From the NCBI GenBank assembly GCA_028707745.1, contig JAQWAJ010000152.1:1-5437 (forward strand): a stretch of DNA of 5,437 bases. The letters are read 5' to 3'. Both the position numbers and the translations under genes were made by a program. The DNA is from Bacteroidales bacterium. GTDB lineage: Bacteria > Bacteroidota > Bacteroidia > Bacteroidales > UBA12481. Each line of letters starts with the position of its first letter. The first letter of the stretch is position 1. This document shows positions 1-5,437 of the stretch, piece after piece. Under the pieces are notes generated by a model. It saw only the letters and a program-made list of their open reading frames with translations. It was not told the origin of the DNA and searched no databases.

Positions 1-746
1 CGGCTGATGATGATCATACGGTTAATATTGTGCCGCGAAAATTTCTCATATTCAAGAACTGCACGATAGGGAATATAATCGGATGTAGTTCCTCCATCGA
101 TGAATTTTCCGGAAGGGAGAGTCGGACTTTTGGTGAATGTTGCGGGTGGAAAAGCCAGCGGGAAGGCTGTTGAAGCCATCAGAACTTCCACCAGATCCAG
201 CTCTGGATCACTTTCGGTATTGATCTTCCGGTTGCATAAACGGAAAGTATGATCAGCAATGGATTTGATGTTCAGGCTGACCGTTGATAGTGAAGTGGTA
301 TAAGGCAGATCCTTCATCTTGTAGTAACCCAGAGTGTCATGAAGAATTGAGGTCAGGAGTTTTTTAAACGGCCCGGTGTTGACCGGAAAGGTATGATCGG
401 TTGAATAAAAAATACTCTGGTTATTTAACGAAAACATCAGATTCCGGTATCTCTTCCAGGTGTATTTTCCTTCGAGTATCGCATTGAGCAGCACCGCGTT
501 GAGTGCACCGGAACTCACTCCGGAGATGAAAACAACGTCTTTTAGCTCGCCCATGTAATAAAGCTGCTCCAGCAAGGCTGCTTCCTGAGGTATTCTGGCG
601 GCAGCACCGGTTATAACCAGAGCAGTACCTTTCGAATGGTCCATGGTCTCCTCATATTCGGGAACAGGCCGGATCAGGTAGTAGAGTCCGATAGTGCCCC
701 CGGTGAGCACACACAATACTCCGATTATTCTCATGAAAGTTTTCAT
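1..746 (-). CDS. Patatin-like phospholipase, membrane-anchored, 3' end outside the window
   Basis: Reading leftward from the ATG at 746-744 gives 248 residues with no stop before the window edge, so the C-terminus is missing. The N-terminus (residues about 5-25, MRIIGVLCVLTGGTIGLYYL) is a hydrophobic signal peptide or membrane anchor. Patatin-family landmarks follow in the right order: the nucleophile elbow G76-V-S78-S-G80 after a hydrophobic strand, the block S192-T-A-F-P-L-A-F-P-P (192-201), and the catalytic Asp in D217-G-G. These proteins are lipid acyl hydrolases using a Ser-Asp dyad; the likely dyad here is S78/D217. The glycine-rich oxyanion loop, normally GGGxR/KG, reads G47-A-A-A-R-I, which is unusual. 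The start lies 12 bp after the GH127 stop with no promoter or terminator between, so co-transcription is likely. An ATG at 757 is out of frame and stops after four codons. Family assignment is strong; substrate and localisation are inferred. Confidence 0.88.
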   Translation of the reverse strand, partial: MKTFMRIIGVLCVLTGGTIGLYYLIRPVPEYEETMDHSKGTALVITGAAARIPQEAALLEQLYYMGELKDVVFISGVSSGALNAVLLNAILEGKYTWKRYRNLMFSLNNQSIFYSTDHTFPVNTGPFKKLLTSILHDTLGYYKMKDLPYTTSLSTVSLNIKSIADHTFRLCNRKINTESDPELDLVEVLMASTAFPLAFPPATFTKSPTLPSGKFIDGGTTSDYIPYRAVLEYEKFSRHNINRMIIIS

Positions 747-758
747 GCCTTTACCATA

Positions 759-3197
759 CTAGTTCACTTTCCATTCAATAATACCACCCGGACCGGCCTC
801 ATTCAGTTTCATTTCGATCCTCAGTCCTTTCGTAATAACGGAAACAAAGGTAACTTCATTGTACTGATCCTTTTCAATCAGATAGGGGCTGAAACTATTA
901 ACCGGGGCCCAGCTTCCGTCACTCTTCTGATAGGATAGTTTCCACGAGGCAGGTAAAAAGTACGACCCGTCTTCGAGCCAATACACCTTAACAGATGATA
1001 ATTTCTGTGGCTGGTCAAATTCGTAGGCGACCCATTCGTCGGTCCCTATGTGGGGATGTAAACGGAATGCATTATTCCCGCGGTCTGCAGAGTTTACCGG
1101 GTCGATCCCGTCATTCAGATACGGGATGGAATTGTCATAAGCGTAAGATGCTGAGCCTTTTGCTTTTGCTTCAAGTCCGGGTGGCTCCGGAAAACGGGTG
1201 ATGTACCGGGGATCGGTGGCAAACCAAACCGCCATCTCTCCGGGTTCCCGGTTCGCCCACGCAAAATACGGAATCATAGAAATCTTGTAAGGGCGACCTG
1301 CGGTCGCCCCACCTCCTGCAGGTACCTCGGAGAATTGGCTGATATCTGCACTGAGCGTATAAATCCCACTCAATAATCCCGGTTTATACACTCCTGAAAA
1401 AGTGGTTTTCGGATCGATAGTCATGGTTAACACCGATGTACTGTGGTCAGCAGCTTCAGCGCAATAGATGATCGGACCTCTCTGCACAGCCACTTTTCCC
1501 CGATCGGCAGCCATTGCCTGGTTGGCTTGAAGGGTTCTTACCGGCATCGGCAGATTCAGTAAGATGGTATCACCTTTTTGCCATTTCCGGTTGATCACGG
1601 CATATCCATTCTCGAGTGGCGTTTCGATGATTTCACCGTTTATCTTAATGGTGTATTTTTCCTTTGTCTGACCGGTAAATGTATACAGATCAGATATAAA
1701 TGCCTGGTTCTCAGCCCAGCCCGGAATCCTTAACAACACCGAGGTTTTCACGGGCGACGCGGGGTTAATGCCTATCCTGATCTGCCCGTCCCAGGGGTAG
1801 CTGGTTGACTGGCCCATGATGAAGCTGCTGTCAGCTACTTTTAGCTCTGCTTTTCCGGCAACATACAGGTTCACAAATATCCGGTCAACCGATTGGGCAT
1901 AAATCAATCCGGGTACCATGGCGATCATCCTGGCTACATTGGGCGGGCAACAGGCACAGGCATACCAGTCGGGGCGTACTTTTTTGCCCCATGATTCCAG
2001 CGGATTGGGATAAAAGAAATGATCGCCGGAGATGGAGATGCCCGAGAGAAAAGCATTATAGAGCGTTTTCTCAAGCAGGTCGACGTATTTGCTGTCACCG
2101 GTAAGCCTGAACATTCGCTCATTCCAAAGGATGAACCCGATCGAAGAGCAGGTTTCGCTATAAGCAGTATGGTTCGGCAGATCATAGGGATCCCCGAATC
2201 CTTCGTTGCTGGCTTTTGAACCTACTCCTCCGGTGACATAGGTTTTTGAACCCGTTATATCGTTCCAGATTTTTTTCACTGCCGAGAGATATGCTGTATC
2301 TGATTCAATGACACCCAGTTCCGTCATTCCGCTATACAAATACATGGCTCTTACCGCATGTCCTGCCGCTTCAGTTTGATTAACCGGTTTAATATGAGCC
2401 TGATTATATTCGGTACCTCCCGGGCCTCTGGATTCCAGAAAAAAGCGGGATAATTCCATATAGCGGGGATCGCCGGTAGTCCGGTACAGCGTGGCTAATC
2501 CAGTTTCAATCTCTTCATGTCCGGGATATCGTACCAGTTTTCCCTTACCGAATACTGAATAAAGATAATCGGCACTGCGGACGGCTACTTTCAGCAAATT
2601 CTTTTTCCCGGTAGACTGATGATAGGTACAGGCGGCTTCAAACAGATGGCCGAGGTTGTAGAGTTCATGGCTGTTCTCCTGTTCGTTGACAAACCGCACC
2701 TTTCCTGACAGTTCGGGAATTTCTTTCGGGTTCATGGTTCGTGCGGTGTAGAGATATCCGTCTTTTTCCTGGGCCCGGCTGATTTTATCGATCAGACTGT
2801 CGAGCCGGTATTCCAGCGTTTTTGCACGCGGGTCATTTTTAAGATACATCAGGGCATAGGCGCCGGCGTCGATCTGTTTGTACACATCTGAATCATCAAA
2901 CGGAAAGGCGGTACAGAACTCTTCGGATAGAGATTCACCGCTCAAGACTTTACCGGCGTTGATAAAGTTTTGCACTCTTCCGGTTTGATATAATTTCTGA
3001 ATTACTGCAGGAATAGTTATATCGATATCCCTCTGAATGCGGGGTGCCCAGAATGAATCCGTAAGAGTGACCCGGTCAACGGTAACCGGGGTGATTTTAT
3101 AATCGGAAGTGGGTTTTACGGAGCAGGATGAAAAAAGAAAAATTCCGGTGGCCGGAATGATGAAAATGAACTGAAACAATCTGGAGAATTTTTTCAT
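759..3197 (-). CDS. GH127 (DUF1680) beta-L-arabinofuranosidase-like lipoprotein with C-terminal F5/8 type C-like domain
   Basis: This 812-residue protein begins with a lipoprotein-type signal: a K/R-containing start, a hydrophobic stretch at 7-22, and a lipobox-like F-S-S-C25. That suggests a lipidated protein in the periplasm or outer membrane. Residues about 35-670 match GH127/DUF1680. In the characterised enzyme HypBA1, zinc is held by Glu338, Cys340, Cys417 and Cys418, with Cys417 as nucleophile and Glu322 as acid/base. The counterparts here are E348, C350, C416 and C417 (in YACACCPPN), with E332 sixteen residues before E348 as in HypBA1, so the active site looks intact. The likely reaction is release of terminal beta-L-arabinofuranose from plant glycans, but GH127 relatives vary in substrate. 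Residues about 675-812 resemble a discoidin (F5/8 type C) galactose-binding fold, probably carbohydrate-binding. A GC-rich palindrome encodes the small-residue stretch near 627-637. The ATG at 3197 has no Shine-Dalgarno sequence, as is usual in Bacteroidota. Confidence 0.9.
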   Translation of the reverse strand: MKKFSRLFQFIFIIPATGIFLFSSCSVKPTSDYKITPVTVDRVTLTDSFWAPRIQRDIDITIPAVIQKLYQTGRVQNFINAGKVLSGESLSEEFCTAFPFDDSDVYKQIDAGAYALMYLKNDPRAKTLEYRLDSLIDKISRAQEKDGYLYTARTMNPKEIPELSGKVRFVNEQENSHELYNLGHLFEAACTYHQSTGKKNLLKVAVRSADYLYSVFGKGKLVRYPGHEEIETGLATLYRTTGDPRYMELSRFFLESRGPGGTEYNQAHIKPVNQTEAAGHAVRAMYLYSGMTELGVIESDTAYLSAVKKIWNDITGSKTYVTGGVGSKASNEGFGDPYDLPNHTAYSETCSSIGFILWNERMFRLTGDSKYVDLLEKTLYNAFLSGISISGDHFFYPNPLESWGKKVRPDWYACACCPPNVARMIAMVPGLIYAQSVDRIFVNLYVAGKAELKVADSSFIMGQSTSYPWDGQIRIGINPASPVKTSVLLRIPGWAENQAFISDLYTFTGQTKEKYTIKINGEIIETPLENGYAVINRKWQKGDTILLNLPMPVRTLQANQAMAADRGKVAVQRGPIIYCAEAADHSTSVLTMTIDPKTTFSGVYKPGLLSGIYTLSADISQFSEVPAGGGATAGRPYKISMIPYFAWANREPGEMAVWFATDPRYITRFPEPPGLEAKAKGSASYAYDNSIPYLNDGIDPVNSADRGNNAFRLHPHIGTDEWVAYEFDQPQKLSSVKVYWLEDGSYFLPASWKLSYQKSDGSWAPVNSFSPYLIEKDQYNEVTFVSVITKGLRIEMKLNEAGPGGIIEWKVN
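1291..1309. repeat. GC-rich perfect palindrome inside the GH127 coding sequence
   Basis: GGGCGACC at 1291-1298 and GGTCGCCC at 1302-1309 form a perfect 8-bp stem around the 3-base loop TGC. It is immediately followed by another small palindrome, CCTGCAGG. In the minus-strand reading frame this region encodes a Gly/Ala-rich run (residues about 627-635, AGGGATAGR) just before the conserved GH127 segment IPYFAWANR. This may be a palindromic repetitive element captured in frame, or simply a GC-rich linker. Only one copy lies in this window. Confidence 0.55.
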
Positions 3198-3220
3198 TTT
3201 GGTTTACGGCTTATGTAGAA

Positions 3221-3257
3221 CAAAATTACAATTTTACCGGATTTCCTTATAAACAAA
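3221..3257 (-). promoter_or_regulatory. Candidate Bacteroidota-type promoter of the GH127-patatin unit
   Basis: Read on the minus strand, TAATTTTG (3228-3221) fits the Bacteroidota -7 consensus TAnnTTTG exactly and lies 23 bp before the GH127 ATG, giving a short leader. The nearest upstream -33-like TTTG (3257-3254) is 25 bp away, somewhat long. An alternative -7 box, TAAAATTG (3236-3229), has one mismatch but sits 17 bp from that same TTTG. Either could serve. The -33 candidate lies inside the 3' stem arm of the upstream gene's terminator. Confidence 0.45.
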
Positions 3258-3282
3258 CAACCCCGCTTTGGGCGGGGTTGTT
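3248..3282 (-). terminator. Intrinsic terminator of the RRM protein gene
   Basis: The arms AACAACCCCGC (3256-3266) and GCGGGGTTGTT (3272-3282) form a perfect 11-bp stem around the 5-base loop at 3267-3271. On the minus strand the hairpin is followed by the T-rich tract TGTTTAT, whereas on the plus strand it is followed by an A-rich tract. It therefore terminates leftward transcription, 33 bp after the stop codon of the RNA-binding protein gene. It separates that gene from the GH127-patatin unit. Confidence 0.88.
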
Positions 3283-3315
3283 CGAAAATCTCTTAACACG
3301 ACGTGCTTCCAGACA

Positions 3316-3621
3316 CTAGTAACTTTTCCGGAAGTTATCCCGGCGTGGTGCACCACTATCACGTTTCTTGAAATTGTCCTGTTTTTCGATTGCTTCGTTA
3401 ACAACGATGGTACGGCCTTCGATTTCGGCTCCGTTCAGTTGTTCGATAGCATTTTTTGCTTCAGCATCGTTGGTCATTTCAACAAAGCCAAAACCTTTGC
3501 TTCTTCCGGTATATTTGTCAGAAATAACCGTTGACGAATTAACTTCGCCGTACTCTTCAAAGATTCCTTTTAAGTCGTCTCCGCTAACGCGGTAAGGCAG
3601 ACTTCCTACATAAATTTTCAT
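3316..3621 (-). CDS. Small single-RRM RNA-binding protein
   Basis: The product is 101 residues: one RNA recognition motif (residues about 1-78) plus a short basic tail (about 80-101, rich in K and R). RNP2 is visible as I3-Y-V-G-S-L8 and RNP1 as K42-G-F-G-F-V-E-M49, with the aromatic residues that stack on RNA bases (Y4, F44, F46) present. Bacteroidota encode several such small RRM proteins, shown or thought to bind single-stranded mRNA and affect post-transcriptional control, often in place of Hfq. The ATG at 3621 is chosen because the protein then begins MKIYVGSLPY, the usual family start. An upstream in-frame TTG at 3648 lies inside the promoter -7 box and cannot be the start. The gene has its own promoter and a strong terminator, so it is probably a monocistronic, well-expressed gene. 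The target RNAs cannot be told from sequence. Confidence 0.93.
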   Translation of the reverse strand: MKIYVGSLPYRVSGDDLKGIFEEYGEVNSSTVISDKYTGRSKGFGFVEMTNDAEAKNAIEQLNGAEIEGRTIVVNEAIEKQDNFKKRDSGAPRRDNFRKSY

Positions 3622-3645
3622 ATTACAATTTAATTTAAACCGTCG

Positions 3646-3653
3646 CAAAGGTA
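3646..3653 (-). promoter_or_regulatory. Promoter -7 box of the RRM protein gene
   Basis: TACCTTTG on the minus strand (3653-3646) is an exact match to the Bacteroidota sigma-A -7 consensus TAnnTTTG. It lies 24 bp before the ATG at 3621, so the leader would be roughly 15-20 bases and AT-rich without a Shine-Dalgarno sequence. The -33 region is weak: only a TTTT-containing stretch near 3677-3680 lies at about the right distance. Confidence 0.75.
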
Positions 3654-3685
3654 AATAGATTTATTAAGGATTTATGAAAACTCCT

Positions 3686-3703
3686 AATAATTTGCAAATT
3701 ATT
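3686..3703. repeat. 18-bp perfect AT-rich palindrome upstream of the RRM gene promoter
   Basis: AATAATTTGCAAATTATT reads the same on both strands without any spacer. Its centre (3694/3695) lies about 45 bp upstream of the centre of the TACCTTTG box, that is near -52 from the expected transcription start. That position suits an activator or repressor dimer. It could also act as a weak AU-only hairpin in the aldolase 3' region, but it lacks the GC stem and U-tract of a terminator. No known operator is recognised. Confidence 0.5.
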
Positions 3704-3759
3704 TTCTTAGCACGTAAAAACGGGTCGGTTTTTTGTTATGAAAAAGACTGATTTTGATA

Positions 3760-5049
3760 TTAATCCGACAGGAATTTTTTCCGTAAATCCTCGATCTGAA
3801 ATTCGTCAATCGGTTTCATCGTCCCCAGCGGAATACTCTGGATCAGCGATCTTGCACTGAACTCGGCAACTTCCAGCCGGTCGAACGCGTGAAGCAGATT
3901 ATTACCGGTTACCAGGATGCTGTCGTTACGGATGATGAGAACGGGGTGGTCGGTTCTGAGCGACTGGCTGATACGTTCTTGCCCGGCAAAGTGTGCACCA
4001 AAAGGCAACAACGGGACATCCTGCAGGAGAATCCAGCTTTCGGGGATCGTCCGGTTGTCGAAACTTTGTCCGGTAACTCCAAATGCCATCGAAAAAGGCG
4101 CCTGTGTAAAGATGATCGCTTTAACCGCTGGATTCCTTCTGTAAATTTCCTGATGGATGAGAATCGACCTGCTGGGAGTTTTACCCGGTTCGCGTTTTCC
4201 GTTCCTGATCTGAACAACATCCTGCGGTTCAATATCCCAACGCGAAAAATTGCGCGGGGTGATTAAAAAATCGTCACCGCGCCACCGCGTGGATACGGTT
4301 CCATAAGTGCTGATCATCAAGCCCTGATCGCATGCCCGCCTTACAATCCGGCATATATCAGAACGCAGTTCCCGCTCATCCGAAGGATATTCGACCTGGT
4401 CCATTTCAGGGATAGAGTCGCCATACTGAGCTTCAAATGCCATGATCTGATCATCGGTCAGATAGTTAGGCGTGCCGAGCGTCCTGGCGTTAATCAGGAT
4501 ACGTGCAACAAAGTCAAATGTCTCAAATCGCTGAAAAGCATCCTGCAGATTAACCCCGCCGACTACGGTTCCATGATTTTCAAGAATCACTGAATTAAAT
4601 CCCAGAATGAACTGCTCGGCAATTTTTTCACCCAGAGCCTGAGATCCGGGTAGTTCGTATTTTGCATAACCAATTGGTCCGCATACCTCGCGAGCCTGAG
4701 GAATGACGTTGGTGTTCGGAAAATCCCGCACAATGCTGAACGAAACCAGTGCCGGCGGATGCGCATGCACAATGGCATTCAAATCGGGACGGGCTTTGTA
4801 TATCGCCAGATGAAAAGGTAGTTCCGAAGAAGGCTTGTGTGGACCCGAAACAGAGCCGTCGGGATGTACACACAGAATATCGGCTGGACGAAGCGATCCT
4901 TTGTCGATCCCCGCAGGGGTAACCCAAACATCTCCGTTTTCATCCCTGATCGAGATGTTACCGCCTGATGTGGTCGTCAGTCCGCGATGGTAAATCCTGC
5001 TGATGATCTCAGTGATTTGCTCCCGCGGTGGCATTAGTTTTGGATTCAT
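3760..5049 (-). CDS. Two-domain class II aldolase (FucA/AraD type) with a degenerate second domain
   Basis: The product is 429 residues, about twice the length of a single L-fuculose-phosphate aldolase-type protein. Domain 1 (about 8-195) carries the full class II set: the phosphate-binding loops S28-G-G-N31, T44-P-A-G47 and S74-S75, the catalytic glutamate E76, and the zinc ligands H95, H97 and H159 (in ENHGT). It should be an active zinc-dependent aldolase or epimerase-like enzyme on a sugar phosphate in the cytoplasm; the substrate is not clear. Domain 2 (about 222-412) aligns with domain 1, but H95/H97/H159 correspond to F314/Q316/D376 and E76 to S295, so it is probably non-catalytic. The ATG at 5049 is preferred: an in-frame TTG at 5085 would place tandem-repeat DNA in the protein. 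M6 (5034) is another possible start. mntP lies 58 bp upstream on the same strand. No clear terminator follows the gene. Confidence 0.87.
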   Translation of the reverse strand: MNPKLMPPREQITEIISRIYHRGLTTTSGGNISIRDENGDVWVTPAGIDKGSLRPADILCVHPDGSVSGPHKPSSELPFHLAIYKARPDLNAIVHAHPPALVSFSIVRDFPNTNVIPQAREVCGPIGYAKYELPGSQALGEKIAEQFILGFNSVILENHGTVVGGVNLQDAFQRFETFDFVARILINARTLGTPNYLTDDQIMAFEAQYGDSIPEMDQVEYPSDERELRSDICRIVRRACDQGLMISTYGTVSTRWRGDDFLITPRNFSRWDIEPQDVVQIRNGKREPGKTPSRSILIHQEIYRRNPAVKAIIFTQAPFSMAFGVTGQSFDNRTIPESWILLQDVPLLPFGAHFAGQERISQSLRTDHPVLIIRNDSILVTGNNLLHAFDRLEVAEFSARSLIQSIPLGTMKPIDEFQIEDLRKKFLSD

Positions 5050-5056
5050 ATCGTTA

Positions 5057-5085
5057 AAAATATAGTGACAAGTGACAAGTGACAA
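5057..5085 (-). promoter_or_regulatory. Weak candidate promoter of the aldolase gene, overlapping the heptamer array
   Basis: On the minus strand TATATTTT (5064-5057) is one base off the TAnnTTTG box, and the outermost TTG created by the repeat array (5085-5083) lies 18 bp upstream of it, a plausible -33 spacing. The start would be very close to the ATG at 5049, giving an almost leaderless mRNA. The aldolase gene could equally be read from the mntP promoter outside the window. Confidence 0.25.
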
Positions 5086-5105
5086 GTGACGAGTGACGAG
5101 TGACG
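5064..5105. repeat. Heptanucleotide tandem array, six perfect units
   Basis: Three copies of AGTGACA (5064-5084) are followed by three copies of AGTGACG (5085-5105), with no other variation. The array fills 42 of the 58 bp between the mntP stop codon and the aldolase ATG, starting 2 bp after the stop and ending 14 bp before the ATG. Such arrays can change copy number by replication slippage. A 7-bp unit changes spacing by two-thirds of a helical turn and would change the frame if translated. Two blocks of variants suggest growth by duplication after one base change. Confidence 0.95.
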
Positions 5106-5107
5106 GG

Positions 5108-5437
5108 TTAAAGTTTATTTGATAAATGTTCTATCAGAATTTTCAAACCGATACCAATCAGTACAATTCCACCGATGATACCCAGTTTATTTTTAAATAT
5201 CGGTCCGAGTTTACTTCCCAGAATGACACCCACGAAACAAATGACAAAGGTGATGAGCCCGATGAGCAAAATCGGTAACCAGATCGTGATGTCGAGAAAG
5301 GCGAAGCTGACGCCGACGGCCAGTGCATCTATACTGGTGGCTATTGAAAGGATCAGCAAGGTTGGAAAGTGAAGGCAATTTTTGGTTGCTTCGTCTTTAC
5401 CCGAACTGGATATGCTTTCCCAGATCATGTGGCCGCC
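5108..5437 (-). CDS. mntP: MntP-type manganese efflux pump, C-terminal part (5' end outside the window)
   Basis: The frame stays open to the right edge, giving 109 residues that begin G-G-H-M-I-W-E-S, a segment that falls inside the family rather than at its start. The ATG at 5428 is therefore internal. MntP (formerly DUF204/YebN) proteins have about 185-190 residues and six membrane helices arranged as two repeats. Here the second repeat is visible: helices at about 27-48, 52-74 and 84-105, with the conserved S35-I-D37-A-L-A-V-G-V motif, whose Asp is the expected metal-site residue. The protein would export Mn2+ across the inner membrane. The stop TAA (5110-5108) abuts the heptamer array. 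A manganese riboswitch (yybP-ykoY) controls mntP in some bacteria; any such element would lie outside this window. Confidence 0.88.
   Translation of the reverse strand, partial: GGHMIWESISSSGKDEATKNCLHFPTLLILSIATSIDALAVGVSFAFLDITIWLPILLIGLITFVICFVGVILGSKLGPIFKNKLGIIGGIVLIGIGLKILIEHLSNKL

Noticed and set aside
636..938. A plus-strand open frame of 100 codons across the patatin-GH127 junction
   Set aside because: It is antisense to two well-supported genes and its translation shows no recognisable domain. Other plus-strand frames (for example 3268-3534 and 3889-4266) were rejected for the same reason.
3067..3089. An inverted repeat (CCCGGT / ACCGGG) near the 5' end of the GH127 gene
   Set aside because: It is short, has an 8-base loop, and is explained by codons of the TVDRVTL region; no regulatory context.
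3622..3648. A nine-residue N-terminal extension of the RRM protein from an in-frame TTG at 3648
   Set aside because: The TTG is the last part of the TACCTTTG promoter box, so it is upstream of the expected transcription start, and the family begins at MKIYVG.
3709..3737. A possible terminator after the aldolase gene with A5C and GT5 arms
   Set aside because: The stem is only about six pairs, almost all A-T, with an unpaired GC-rich loop. It is too weak to call; I see no convincing terminator for the aldolase gene.
3316..5049. An operon joining the aldolase, RRM protein and GH127 genes as a pentose-use system
   Set aside because: The RRM gene has its own strong promoter and a strong terminator follows it, which breaks the unit; the sugar link is not supported by the layout.
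5050..5085. A 12-residue extension of the aldolase from an in-frame TTG at 5085
   Set aside because: The extension would be encoded mostly by the tandem array and has no family similarity; ATG at 5049 gives a normal start.
5064..5105. A CRISPR array
   Set aside because: The units are 7 bp with no spacers and no cas genes nearby; it is a simple tandem repeat.

Overview
The window looks like an ordinary chromosomal stretch from a member of the Bacteroidota, possibly a polysaccharide-degrading environmental or gut Bacteroidales or Marinilabiliales relative. The evidence is promoter boxes of the Bacteroidota type (TAnnTTTG, best seen as TACCTTTG before the RNA-binding protein gene), start codons without Shine-Dalgarno sequences, a small single-RRM RNA-binding protein, and a lipoprotein GH127 glycosidase with a C-terminal carbohydrate-binding domain. 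The genus cannot be told from this sequence. No rRNA, tRNA, CRISPR array, transposase or phage gene is visible.

All five genes lie on the minus strand, so transcription runs from right to left. From the right edge: the 3' part of a MntP-type manganese exporter gene (5108-5437, 5' end outside the window); a 58-bp gap of which 42 bp is a perfect array of six 7-bp units; a two-domain class II (FucA/AraD-type) aldolase gene (3760-5049) whose second domain has lost all its zinc ligands and the catalytic glutamate; a 138-bp gap with an 18-bp perfect palindrome and a clear promoter; a 101-residue RRM RNA-binding protein gene (3316-3621) ended by a strong intrinsic terminator; a second, weaker promoter; an 812-residue lipoprotein of family GH127/DUF1680 (beta-L-arabinofuranosidase-like, 759-3197); and, 12 bp after its stop, a patatin-like phospholipase gene (1-746) that runs off the left edge.

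The GH127 and patatin genes probably form one transcription unit, since they are 12 bp apart with a terminator and promoter candidates upstream. The aldolase gene may be co-transcribed with mntP or expressed from a promoter that overlaps the heptamer array. The RNA-binding protein gene is probably monocistronic. A link between pentose/deoxysugar release (GH127) and sugar-phosphate cleavage (aldolase) is possible, but the two genes are separated by the RNA-binding protein gene and its terminator, so they are not an obvious operon.

I do not see a convincing new multi-gene system. The most notable structures are the heptamer array in the aldolase leader, the decayed second aldolase domain, a GC-rich palindrome embedded in frame in the GH127 gene, the AT-rich palindrome upstream of the RRM gene promoter, and the altered oxyanion-loop sequence in the patatin protein.
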